DNA of 60,279 nucleotides from Aporhodopirellula aestuarii (GTDB lineage Bacteria; Planctomycetota; Planctomycetia; Pirellulales; Pirellulaceae): positions 1 to 60,279 of the forward strand of contig NZ_JAMQBK010000006.1 of NCBI RefSeq assembly GCF_023701485.1, in the 5' to 3' direction. A program made the position numbers and the translations under genes. Positions 18,588 through 27,919 of this stretch are shown one piece after another (the stretch's first letter is position 1; each line of letters begins with the position of its first letter). The notes below the pieces were generated by a model that did no database searches, had not been told where the DNA came from, and saw nothing but the letters and a program-made list of their open reading frames with translations.

Positions 18588-18728
18588 GAGGGGGGCATCC
18601 GGTTGAAGTTGCTGAGGCCGAGACTGGGCGACGAAGCGGGGGGGTTGCCGTCATTCTACGGAAAATCTCGGTCCTGGTAGGGGGTAAAATTCAACTAGAT
18701 TCGAACATGATGCCGCAGTCCGTCGATC

Positions 18729-20216
18729 TTATTTTGCGCCCCTTCGTTTAAGGGAAATCGTCCGCGCATAGAGTTCTATGTATTGGGATGCACTTTTCCG
18801 CCACGACCAGTCGCGTGTCATGGCGTGCGTCACAATTTTTTTCCAAATATCTTTTTCGTGGAAACGCAGTTGCAATGCGTCCCCGATTGCCCGGTCCAAC
18901 GACGCCGCGTCGTAGGATCGGAGGTGGAAACCGGTGGCGGTACCGTTAGCAATGGTTTCGCTGTTGGTGTCAACAATGGTATCGGCCAACCCGCCGGTAG
19001 CGGTGACGATGCAAATTGTACCGTAGCGCAAACTGTATAGCTGATTCAACCCGCATGGTTCGTATCGGCTCGGCATGACAAAAAGATCACTTGACGCTTC
19101 GATACGATGTGCGATCGGGTCGCTGAATCCGATGTGGGCGGCGAGTTGGTCGGGGTGCTCCTCGGCGAGCCAACGTAGCTCGCTTTCGATCACCGGGTCA
19201 CCGCTGCCGAGAACTGCCCATTGCGTAGGCCGTCCTTCACGCAAATGCTCGCGAATCACCGGCAGAATGAGGTCCCACCCCTTTTGATCGGCTAGCCGTC
19301 CGACCAGTCCGATCAGCGGCACGTTGGGATCACTCGGAAGCCGGAGTTCGGCTTGCAGTGCGAGCTTGTTTTCGAGCTTGCCGAGTTCCCAAGTGTCTAC
19401 GTCGTAGTTGCGGACCAGGTGGACGTCTTTGGCCGGGCTCCAAACTTCGGTATCGATGCCGTTGATAATTCCGGAAACACGATCACCGAGGCTTCGCAGG
19501 ATTGGATCGAGCCCGCATCCATGCATGGGGGTTTTGATTTCACGGGCATACGTGGGGCTGACGGTGCAGACGTGATCGGCCGTCACGATGCCGGTTTTGA
19601 GGAAGTTCAGGCCGCCATAGAATTCGAACGATTCGCTGCGGAAACGGTCCCAAGACAATCCGGTTAAGGGGAATTCGTCGGCCGCAAACGAACCCTGGTA
19701 CGCGAGGTTGTGAATCGAGAGCACGGTCGGGGTTTCGACGGGCAGCCCACCGACGCCGTTTTGAATCAGTGCGGGAACGATTGCGGTCTGCCAGTCATTG
19801 CATTGGATCAGGTCGACCCGCTTCTCGAGCCGTTTCATGACTTCGATGGCCGCCCGGCAGAAGAAAATGAACCGTTCGGCGTTGTCGCGGTAGTCGCCGT
19901 GTTTGTCGCCGTAGAGGAACGGGCGTCCGTAATACTGTGGTTGGTCGATGAAATAGACCGGAACATTGCCTCCCGGCAGATGGCTTTTGAGCACGCGTCC
20001 GCCAACGATACGATCGGTCGGCATGTCGATCGCGAAGCTGATGTTGGTCTTCTCGATCTGCATGCCCGAGCGACGGATGGAATCAAACGCGGGCATGATG
20101 ACCGCGCACTGATGACCGCCTGCCGCGACGACACTCGGCAGCGTGCCGCAGACATCCGCGAGACCGCCCGTTTTAGCGAAGGGGACGGATTCCGTTGTAA
20201 GGTAGACGATGTTCAA
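18729..20216 (-). CDS. glgA: Glycogen/starch synthase (ADP-glucose type)
   Basis: A 495-residue GT5 enzyme adding glucose from ADP-glucose to alpha-1,4-glucan. The N-terminal ADP-glucose-binding motif KTGGLADVCGTLP is at about 15-27. The C-terminal GT-B half includes LIGLVGRLADQKGWDLI and the catalytic-region block MPSRYEPCGLNQLYSLRYGTI. Length is standard. It begins at the ATG at 20216 and is followed after 141 bases by the GalT-like gene on the same strand, probably one transcription unit for storage polysaccharide and nucleotide sugar metabolism. Confidence 0.95.
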   Translation of the reverse strand: MNIVYLTTESVPFAKTGGLADVCGTLPSVVAAGGHQCAVIMPAFDSIRRSGMQIEKTNISFAIDMPTDRIVGGRVLKSHLPGGNVPVYFIDQPQYYGRPFLYGDKHGDYRDNAERFIFFCRAAIEVMKRLEKRVDLIQCNDWQTAIVPALIQNGVGGLPVETPTVLSIHNLAYQGSFAADEFPLTGLSWDRFRSESFEFYGGLNFLKTGIVTADHVCTVSPTYAREIKTPMHGCGLDPILRSLGDRVSGIINGIDTEVWSPAKDVHLVRNYDVDTWELGKLENKLALQAELRLPSDPNVPLIGLVGRLADQKGWDLILPVIREHLREGRPTQWAVLGSGDPVIESELRWLAEEHPDQLAAHIGFSDPIAHRIEASSDLFVMPSRYEPCGLNQLYSLRYGTICIVTATGGLADTIVDTNSETIANGTATGFHLRSYDAASLDRAIGDALQLRFHEKDIWKKIVTHAMTRDWSWRKSASQYIELYARTISLKRRGAK

Positions 20217-20468
20217 ATTAACACCGGGGGGTGACGAAGGGAGGGGGAAAGCAAATCAAAGATGTCTAAGTTCTCGGTCGCGGTGCGGGCTACCTAGCCT
20301 CAAAATCGTGTCGGAATTTCATAAAGCCTGTGGTTTTTAACGTTCTCGAATCGATCGGGCGCCGCAAAACGGCATCGCACACAATAGACTAAAGGAAACA
20401 TAGGATGGGATGTTGTACCGAGACGTTTCTCTCCCGAACCCTTTTCGACTGTTCCCAGATCGCTTTTC

Positions 20469-23400
20469 ATGCCGCTTCCCCTCGCCGAATTTTGGAAACG
20501 CTTGATTCAAAGTGGTCTTGCTGACTCGTCGGTACCACGGCAGTGGGCGGCCGATTACGCCGGTGATCATCGGGCAACGCCGCCTTCGGACCCTTTGGGC
20601 CTGGCGCAGTGGTTGGTTGAGACCGGTCGGCTGAGCCCTTTCCAAGCATCCTGTTTGCTGAACAGCTCGCCACAGGCTTCTGGCAAGACGGGTGAGAATC
20701 CGGCTGGGCGATTTCCGGTCTTGCGGATTGCACCACTGACGCAGTCTGGCGAGGCCGCGCCGCCGCCGTTTGCAAAGTGGTTGCCGGTGTCACATGACTC
20801 GCATCCTGACGAATCCGGCCTCGTGCTGCAGATCGTACCGACGCGATTGACGCCCGTAGACGGGGACCGATTACGAGCGATCGCGGGGATACGCGGACCC
20901 GGATTTCCTGCCCTCGAGTTGATGGCGCTGCCGCATGGTCCGCTGGGGGATCGCAAGACGACGATTCCGATTGACGCGTCGCTCGATGCGGTGGGGCTGT
21001 TCGCGGTTCTGCCCCCAGGCAAATGCTTGGCCACGCTGATCGCGTCGAAGTCCGCTGCCGCCCATTCGCGATGGTCAGCAGCTGAGATCGTTCCGTTGAT
21101 CGAATCATTGGCAGCGGGTATGGCGACGTTTGCTGCTCATGGTCAAGGCAAGATGCCGCATCCGCCCATGCCGTCGCCGGACCGAATTTGGGTGCCGGAT
21201 GACTCGAGTCTGTCGACACAGTTGTGGCTTGATCCTGCCGAATACCTCTCGTCGGATGTCTTTGAGACGCCGGTCACGATCGATACAGATGAATCGCAAG
21301 TCTTGTACGCCGCGCCGGAAGCACTGGGCGGTGAAGGTGAGCTGACGCATTCACTTGAAAGTCAGTCTGTCTATGCGCTGGGTTGTTTGGCGTATCGATT
21401 GCGATTCGGACAGCATGCGTTTGGCGCGGCGAAAGAGGAACAGATTCGATCTCGGCAGCTCCGATTCGAGCCACCGGAACTGAGTGCAGCCGTCGCCAAA
21501 GGGGCTGCGGGCGAACCGTTATTACGAGTTCTCGCGTTCGCGCTCGCGAAAGATCCCGCTTTGCGTTTCCCATCTTTGGATGCTTTTGTGACTGCGTTGC
21601 GGGCGACTGTTCCCGCAGACGAACCGAGTCCAGCGTCAGCTGGCGCCTCGACGGCAGAACCATCCTCGGCGGTTCCTGTGGCCGAACCAGCCGGACGTGG
21701 CGGTGAGACGTCCCAAGCCGAGGCGGGAGCCCAAGTGGATGTCACCGCACCGCCGTCGGCCGCCGCATTCAAACCACCGGCTCAAGGTAAAGCATCCAAA
21801 CCTGAGTCAGCAGCAAAACCGCAAGCCACACAGTCCGCAGTTTCGCAACCACCGAAACCCTCGCCAGTGGTTGCTGCGCCGAGACAGGCTCCTGGGCCCG
21901 TTTCCGAAGCTCCACCCGCTCAACCAAAGCCACCCGAGGTTGCTCCTCCGCCCGCTTCGAGTCCGGTTGTGGCGTCGCCTCACGCGGTCCCGGCTGCTCG
22001 CGCCGTTTCGCCGGAGCAAACATCGATTGCTTCCGAGGGTTCGGCTCCCGTGGGGGCAGCGATCGCGGTGGCCGGACCGGCCCATGAACCTTCGATAAGG
22101 CGTCGTTCGGGAAGCCGTCGAACCGCCTGGTATGTGCTCGGAAGTTTGTGGATTCCGATTTTCTTGTTGATCTTCGCGCTTGCTCTCCAAGATCCCAATG
22201 CGCCCCGTCCGGTTGCCAAACGGACGCGGCCACCGATTCCCTCCGTGATCCCATCGGTGACCGGCAATCGGTCCGAGCCGAAAGTTCCCGCCAAAGTGCC
22301 GCCACGGCCCCCACGTCAGTACCCAGAGCTGGCCGATCCCAATTCGTTTGAGGTGGTTTCCGATCCGAGAATGTTGTGGGCTCCACCGTCGGCAATCGTT
22401 GAGAACGTGAATTCTCAGCCGGCATCTTCGGCGACGATCCTGTTGCCGCCCGGGCCTGCCGCGATTTTGACGTTTGATTTGCCACATTTGGTTTCGACCG
22501 GGCTGCGCGACGTCTTTGAGCCGGAACTCGCTCCGCTGTTTGAACGGTTGCAGAAGCGAATCGCGTTACCGCTGGACGACATCCGCATGATCGCGATGGC
22601 GTGGTTCCCGGGCCGTGACGGCGTGCCAGAAATCGCACTCGCAATTCATTTGAAATCGCCTCGCCCGCTCGACGAACTCACCGAAGCCTGGGATGTGTCG
22701 ATGGCTCAATTGCCCGGCGGCGTGACGCTCTACGCAGGTGATGATCCCGACAGCGATGCGTTCTATCCTCATTTCGCGGAGGTTTCGAAGAACGCCGAGG
22801 AAGGGACCGCGGATAAATCGCTCGTTGATGCGTTTGCGGTCGGCTCGATCGCGAGGATCAGCCAAGTCGCAGAAGTCGAAGGGGCGGCCGTCTTGCTGCC
22901 GCGACAGCTCGAGGAGCTGTGGGTGACTGCACAGCCGACCGATGCGGTCGCATTGCTGACTCAGCCGAACTTTTTGATCGCGGACGCTCGGACGTGGGTC
23001 AATCAAACGGCTCCAACGTTGATGAGTTGGATTCAGTCGACGTTGATTCCGGAATGCGGCGGGCTGTTGCTGCGAGTCGCCTCGGTGCCGCCCGAAGGTG
23101 AGGGCGAGGGCAAAAACACGACTGAGGTTGCTGCTGCCGATGAGGCTCCGACGGGATCTCGAGGCTGCTATATGGAGGTCCGGTTGGCGGCGGCCCCAGG
23201 TATGGACCCGATGGCGCTTAAGACAAAGGTGCTGGCGAAGGTGAACAATGCGTCCGTCGCGGCGGAGGATTTTCTCGTCACACGAGAGGTGGACCCGTCA
23301 TGGCGGCTGCTGGCCTCGCGTTTGCCCAACATGTGGGCGTTCGTGCAAGAGCAAACCCGCTCGGCGGCGATTAAGCGGGAGGTGATCGTCAACGTCTACC

Positions 23401-23897
23401 TACCACCGCTGGCCCTGCCTCAAGTCGCCCTGGGGACGCTTTTGGCAGCCAATACGACCATCGGCGGCGACACGATGGCGGTCAAAACACTGACGCTCGA
23501 GGAAATGCTCGATCGACCGATGTCGGTGAGTTTCGGCCAAGAATCCCTGCAGTTTGCCATCGACACCATTATCAGCGAGTTTGCCGCCGATCTGCCTGAG
23601 GGCAACCCGCCGCCGAAGGTCGAGATCATCGGTGGCGATTTGCAGCTGAACGGGATTACTCAAAACCAGCAGGTTCGGAATTTCGCGAAAACGGACCTGC
23701 CGCTGCGAACCGTGTTGACCGATCTCATGCTCGGTGCCAACCCCGACCGCACCGCGACGGGCCCGAATGATCCCAAACAGTCGTTGATTTGGGTCATTGT
23801 GGGCGAGGGGGCAGATGCCGAAATTCGGGTTACGACGCGTGAGGCGGCGGCGAGCAAAAACTACCAATTGCCGAAGGAATTCCAGCTGGCAGACTAG
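20469..23897 (+). CDS. Large membrane protein with N-terminal pseudokinase-like domain
   Basis: A 1142-residue protein. The N-terminus (about 1-60) resembles the FWxxLxxSGL...LAQWLVETGRLSPFQA leader of planctomycete Ser/Thr kinases. The next 320 residues follow kinase order with an APE-like APEAL and SVYALGCLAYRLRFG in place of the DVWSLG helix, ending in a C-lobe-like DPALRFPSLDAFVTALRA. However, I find no VAIK lysine, no HRD and no DFG. A Pro/Ala-rich stretch (about 390-550) precedes one membrane segment (WYVLGSLWIPIFLLIFALAL) and a 570-residue extracytoplasmic part. Its end (MSVSFGQESLQFAIDTIISE) recalls the short N-terminal domains of secretins. Probably a non-catalytic signalling or scaffold protein; function inferred. 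Confidence 0.65.
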   Translation: MPLPLAEFWKRLIQSGLADSSVPRQWAADYAGDHRATPPSDPLGLAQWLVETGRLSPFQASCLLNSSPQASGKTGENPAGRFPVLRIAPLTQSGEAAPPPFAKWLPVSHDSHPDESGLVLQIVPTRLTPVDGDRLRAIAGIRGPGFPALELMALPHGPLGDRKTTIPIDASLDAVGLFAVLPPGKCLATLIASKSAAAHSRWSAAEIVPLIESLAAGMATFAAHGQGKMPHPPMPSPDRIWVPDDSSLSTQLWLDPAEYLSSDVFETPVTIDTDESQVLYAAPEALGGEGELTHSLESQSVYALGCLAYRLRFGQHAFGAAKEEQIRSRQLRFEPPELSAAVAKGAAGEPLLRVLAFALAKDPALRFPSLDAFVTALRATVPADEPSPASAGASTAEPSSAVPVAEPAGRGGETSQAEAGAQVDVTAPPSAAAFKPPAQGKASKPESAAKPQATQSAVSQPPKPSPVVAAPRQAPGPVSEAPPAQPKPPEVAPPPASSPVVASPHAVPAARAVSPEQTSIASEGSAPVGAAIAVAGPAHEPSIRRRSGSRRTAWYVLGSLWIPIFLLIFALALQDPNAPRPVAKRTRPPIPSVIPSVTGNRSEPKVPAKVPPRPPRQYPELADPNSFEVVSDPRMLWAPPSAIVENVNSQPASSATILLPPGPAAILTFDLPHLVSTGLRDVFEPELAPLFERLQKRIALPLDDIRMIAMAWFPGRDGVPEIALAIHLKSPRPLDELTEAWDVSMAQLPGGVTLYAGDDPDSDAFYPHFAEVSKNAEEGTADKSLVDAFAVGSIARISQVAEVEGAAVLLPRQLEELWVTAQPTDAVALLTQPNFLIADARTWVNQTAPTLMSWIQSTLIPECGGLLLRVASVPPEGEGEGKNTTEVAAADEAPTGSRGCYMEVRLAAAPGMDPMALKTKVLAKVNNASVAAEDFLVTREVDPSWRLLASRLPNMWAFVQEQTRSAAIKREVIVNVYLPPLALPQVALGTLLAANTTIGGDTMAVKTLTLEEMLDRPMSVSFGQESLQFAIDTIISEFAADLPEGNPPPKVEIIGGDLQLNGITQNQQVRNFAKTDLPLRTVLTDLMLGANPDRTATGPNDPKQSLIWVIVGEGADAEIRVTTREAAASKNYQLPKEFQLAD

Positions 23898-24167
23898 GTC
23901 GCGTCCATTCTCGCCTGTCCTTCACACTTGACGGGGAGTACAATAACGCACACCTTTGCCGCACACCGGCGTTGATCGCCAATGCCGCCAATTTGGCAGT
24001 TAAAACGTTTGGCAAGCGAATTGCTGTATTTGGTGTTGATCTTAGTGCTACTGTGCACCCACACTGACGGTGTTCCGAACTAGATACAGCTTTCAGTTTG
24101 ATCCAGTCCTCCTTCGAACACTCTCCACACATTTCCGACCCCTCCTTCCTGGGAGTTCATCTCAACG

Positions 24168-24500
24168 ATGGCCATTAAATTAACCGAACGTGCCGCAGCT
24201 GAAGTCCTGCGATTCCGCAAAGAGCACAATTTTGACGACTCGATGCTGTTGCGTATCGGTGTCGCCGGAGGCGGCTGCAGCGGCTTCAACTACACGCTGA
24301 ATTTCGACGACAACTACGACGAGAAATCCGACAGCAAGTACGAGCACCACGGCGTTGCCGTCGTCGTCGACAAAAAGAGCGCGTTGTACCTCGACGGTAC
24401 CGAAGTTGATTGGTTCGACAGCCTTGAGAAACAAGGCTTCACCTTCAATAACCCCAACGCGGTCAAGAGCTGCGGTTGCGGAAGCTCGTTCCAAGCCTAA
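24168..24500 (+). CDS. A-type iron-sulfur carrier (IscA/ErpA/HesB family)
   Basis: A 110-residue Fe-S cluster carrier or scaffold. It starts [13 protein letters not shown]. It has the three invariant cysteines: one in AGGGCSGF and two in KSCGCGSSF at the C-terminus. The length is typical of the family. It delivers clusters to apo-enzymes such as IspG, found earlier in this window. It appears to be a single-gene unit with a strong terminator about 50 bases after the stop. Which subgroup (IscA, ErpA or SufA) it belongs to cannot be settled by eye. Confidence 0.93.
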   Translation: MAIKLTERAAAEVLRFRKEHNFDDSMLLRIGVAGGGCSGFNYTLNFDDNYDEKSDSKYEHHGVAVVVDKKSALYLDGTEVDWFDSLEKQGFTFNNPNAVKSCGCGSSFQA

Positions 24501-24550
24501 ACATCCCAGCCTAGTCTCCGTTTGCGAACGGAGCGTCCGGATTTGAACAG

Positions 24551-24599
24551 AACCGACGTGCCGACGAGGAGTCATCCTCGCCGAAGCGTCGGTTTTTTT
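24551..24599 (+). terminator. Rho-independent terminator of the Fe-S carrier gene
   Basis: AACCGACG (24551-24558) pairs with CGTCGGTT (24587-24594), an inner stem CGAGGA/TCCTCG (24565-24580) extends the structure, and a run of seven T follows. Confidence 0.85.
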
Positions 24600-24683
24600 A
24601 TGTCCACACTGATCCGATGTTTCCCTTCCAAGGCCCGCAGTTCACTCCAACGACTTCACGCTTAACAGCGGGCGGTCATCCGC

Positions 24684-26183
24684 TCAGAGGAACAGTCGTT
24701 CCAGGTGCATCATCCAAACCAGCACCAGCAATACGAGCGTGATCAGAGAAACCATCGTCCGCGTCGCCCATTTGTTGCCTGCCGGTTTGCCCGATCCATT
24801 GGTCGATTTGCCCGGGAGGGAGGTGTCGATCCGCAGGCCTCGCGCGTACAGCACGAACGACGTTCCGATCATGATCGTCAACACGTTGACGCTGACCAGG
24901 AGCAGTGGTCCGAAGACGGGCCAGCCCTGAGGCGTCGAATGCCAGGCACCGAACGCGGTTTGCAAACCGGCCGTGGCGATTGGCGGAACGAGCGCCGCTG
25001 CGATCGCCGCCCCCGCGAGTGCCGACGACAAATGCCGCCGTGTCCGTGCGTACGACGCTGCCATCCCGCCGACAAGGCCGACGCAGAAATCCAGGGGGGA
25101 CGGGTTGCAACGGCTCCACATCTCCGGTGTAACGACGGGTTGCTGAACGAGGCGGACGAGTAGCCCGAACAGGAAACTCGACACAAACGCACCGACAAAA
25201 CCCATGCCGATTGTTAGCAACGAGGTTTGGAAGAGCGGGCGATTGCCGTGCGCCAATGACAGACCTGCGCCCATGATCGGTGTCATCAAAGGCGCGATCA
25301 GCATCGCGCCGATGATCACGGCGGCGGAGTTCTGCAGCAGTCCGAATGCGGCGAGCATTGCCGCAGCAGAAATCAGTCCCAGGAATTCGAGGTTGGGCTG
25401 AGAACCTTCTTGCAGCGTTGTTGCGAGTTCCAACCGCAGGTCGCGGTCCATGGGTTCAGCGACATGACTCGACCAGTACCGAATCTGGGACAGCAACGAC
25501 CGGTCCCATCCCTCTTGGCTGCTGACCAAACCGATCGAGGCTTTGGTTGTCGCTGAGAGTAATGCTCTCGCTAACGGGTAGTGAAGTTCGGTCGACGGGG
25601 ATGGGCCGAAAGGGATCCAAATGAGATCGCCTTCGTCGCAACGTTGACGTTCCAACTCCAGGGCTTTTTCGACAAGAGCATCCGGATCCACATCCGCATC
25701 CGTCAACCAAACGTGGTCGAGTTGCAACGAAGTCGTTGTTTTGAGCAACCGTTGCGAAATGAGGTTGGTTGTATCGCCGAATGCGTCGTCTAACGAGAAG
25801 ATGTGCTTTTCGCTGTGAGGCGGTGGCGACTTCACGCCGAGCCAAACCGTTTTGACGCCACAATGTTCGAACACAGACGCTTGAAATCGATCGTCATCGA
25901 CATCGTCGATCATCAACAGCAGCCGGCTCTTGTTCGCCAACAATTTTGCGACGACCGATTTGACTTCCGCCTCGACCAATTCGATGGGGCCATGCGGGCC
26001 GCATTCATCGAGAACCAATTCCACTCGCTTTGCCAACGCGCGATGGTCCAGGCCGAGCACGAACGCGTTGGGGGCGTAGCCTGTCGAGTCAGCAAAGCGG
26101 GTCAGCCATGGCAACCCATCGGCGAGTTGTTGCTGAGATCCGACGAGAAGGGTGACGTACATATCGCGAACCGATCCAGCCAT
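24684..26183 (-). CDS. DUF389 family membrane protein
   Basis: About 499 residues from the ATG at 26183. The first 270 or so residues are soluble and variable. The C-terminal half is a DUF389 membrane domain: its signature NSAAVIIGAMLIAPLMTPIMG sits near residue 290, followed by four or five further hydrophobic segments including AGAAIAAALVPPIATAGLQ. The role of DUF389 proteins is not established; transport is often supposed. The frame extends to a TTG at 26255 and neither start has a clear ribosome binding site. It is convergent with the Fe-S carrier gene and downstream of a hypothetical secreted protein gene. Confidence 0.85.
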   Translation of the reverse strand: MAGSVRDMYVTLLVGSQQQLADGLPWLTRFADSTGYAPNAFVLGLDHRALAKRVELVLDECGPHGPIELVEAEVKSVVAKLLANKSRLLLMIDDVDDDRFQASVFEHCGVKTVWLGVKSPPPHSEKHIFSLDDAFGDTTNLISQRLLKTTTSLQLDHVWLTDADVDPDALVEKALELERQRCDEGDLIWIPFGPSPSTELHYPLARALLSATTKASIGLVSSQEGWDRSLLSQIRYWSSHVAEPMDRDLRLELATTLQEGSQPNLEFLGLISAAAMLAAFGLLQNSAAVIIGAMLIAPLMTPIMGAGLSLAHGNRPLFQTSLLTIGMGFVGAFVSSFLFGLLVRLVQQPVVTPEMWSRCNPSPLDFCVGLVGGMAASYARTRRHLSSALAGAAIAAALVPPIATAGLQTAFGAWHSTPQGWPVFGPLLLVSVNVLTIMIGTSFVLYARGLRIDTSLPGKSTNGSGKPAGNKWATRTMVSLITLVLLVLVWMMHLERLFL

Positions 26184-26343
26184 GACAACGGGGCCGTGAA
26201 ATTCCAGTGGTGTTCCTTTGCGAGGGCTTGGCCATTCGGCCTGGTGGCTCGCCAAGAAACACCGTGAGACAAGAATGCTAGCAGATTCATGTCGCGGCGG
26301 TTATCGCCAGAATTTTTCCGCGTCGGCGCGGAGACGGAGCCGT

Positions 26344-27714
26344 TCAGCGTGGCTGTTTTACGAATCGCCAATCGGGAATTTCCGCGACCCGGGCCTCGGG
26401 TTGTAAAGCCGTTTGAGGCGTTTGCTGGGTTGCCGCAGCTCGCTGTGATTCGGCCGATTGCTTTGGTCGGACCGCGTTGCCCGGGGTGGGCGCGTGACTT
26501 GATTGGACGGACGGCACCGGGTGGGACGATCGAATCGGTGCGTTGAAGTCGAGCTGTGTTTGTTGCAGTCGTGACGGGCGGGCGGAATCGAGATTGTCGA
26601 GAGGTTCGGTGATTCGCTGCGGAACGGTCTCGCCATCTAGAATTTCTTCGTCCAGGATCTCGACATCGAGTTCGTCGTATTGTTTGGGAAACGGCAATGG
26701 TTGGTCCTGGAGAAGTTCTTCTTCGCGGAGTTCTTCTTTCTGGGGAAACGGTGGCAAGAGCGTGTCCAGAGGCAATTCGCGATCGCTCGGGCTGTTCATC
26801 CCGTCTTCGCCTTCTGCGTTGGAATCGCCGCTGAACGGTTTGGTTGAGTCAAGTTGTTCGTCTTCACGCCGAAATCTTTCGAGGCGTTCTTGCCGGAGTT
26901 GTGCCTGAAGTTGTTCCGTTTTGGCTTCGTCGAGCTTGCGACGTAGTTCAGTGCCGACCGGTGGTCCGCCGAATGTTTGAGACGGTTCGATGTCCTCGGG
27001 ATTGATGAGGTATTTCTCGAACTTCTTTCGTAGGCGTTGTTCGGCTTGGAGTTGGCGGAGTTCCTCGAGTTCTTGGACACTCAGCGCGGGCGCCGCTGGC
27101 GTTCCATCCGCGGTGGCGTTGACCGACCCCCGGGTGGAATTGAGCAAGCGGTTCTGTGGGAGAGAATGTATGGCGTGTGTCTCTCGTTCATAGCGTGGTG
27201 CCGCGACGCCTGCTTCCGGATCGATGATCGGTTGAACAGGTCCCCGCGATGATGCTTGGGCTTCGCGGTGGCTGACTTGGGCAGCGTATTGATCAAACCG
27301 GTGATAGAACGTTTCAGGTCCACGTGGTGACGTGATCGGATCCACGCTCGGCAGCCTCCGAGGTTGACAGGTGGGGCATCCGGCGATGCGTTCTTGAGGG
27401 GTGCCGACGCGAGCGGCATAGGATCGTGGCGGTAAATCTGCGAGGGGGCGAACGCCGCTGCTATGACACGTGTGGTATCCATCACCCCAACAACATCCGC
27501 AGACGCGACCGCCCCGTGCGAGTGTTTCGGGGAAGCCTGCGGTGGCAACGGACAAGACTGAAAACACCCCTTGCGGAACGAATACCGCAGCGAGCGGGCT
27601 CAGTAAGATGCCCGCAAGGAGTAAGCGTTTTTTGGACCGTGTCCGGTTTGTCCACGCATTTTTGGATGGAGTGTTTTGATCAGTGCGACGTGTTTTGGTT
27701 GGTAACGCGGTCAT
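26344..27714 (-). CDS. Putative secreted protein with clustered cysteines
   Basis: A 456-residue protein of unknown function. After a basic N-terminus comes a hydrophobic segment (about 30-55, LLLAGILLSPLAAVFVPQGV), then a Cys/His-rich block CGCCWGDGYHTCHSSG and a later CPTC pair, which could bind a metal. The remainder is low-complexity: a charged helical region (about 205-290, RQ/E-rich), an acidic region with repeated EEL and EILDEEILDGE, and a Ser/Thr/Gln-rich tail. No family was recognised. It resembles other poorly conserved exported planctomycete proteins. Confidence 0.55.
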   Translation of the reverse strand: MTALPTKTRRTDQNTPSKNAWTNRTRSKKRLLLAGILLSPLAAVFVPQGVFSVLSVATAGFPETLARGGRVCGCCWGDGYHTCHSSGVRPLADLPPRSYAARVGTPQERIAGCPTCQPRRLPSVDPITSPRGPETFYHRFDQYAAQVSHREAQASSRGPVQPIIDPEAGVAAPRYERETHAIHSLPQNRLLNSTRGSVNATADGTPAAPALSVQELEELRQLQAEQRLRKKFEKYLINPEDIEPSQTFGGPPVGTELRRKLDEAKTEQLQAQLRQERLERFRREDEQLDSTKPFSGDSNAEGEDGMNSPSDRELPLDTLLPPFPQKEELREEELLQDQPLPFPKQYDELDVEILDEEILDGETVPQRITEPLDNLDSARPSRLQQTQLDFNAPIRSSHPVPSVQSSHAPTPGNAVRPKQSAESQRAAATQQTPQTALQPEARVAEIPDWRFVKQPR

Positions 27715-27919
27715 AAAATTTTTGCAGTTACAAAAAAGAACGATTACGGTTTTGGACGAGCGAATGGTTGTAAGGGCGCAGCGTCACGTCTTTCTGCGAG
27801 CACAACGGGCTCAACCGGTACGATCGGACGTTTAGATCGAATCGTTGCGACCGACCCGAGTATCTATTTGGAGTAGTCGGTGTCTCGGCAGGGTCGGTTC
27901 GGTCAGGTAATTTGTAGGG

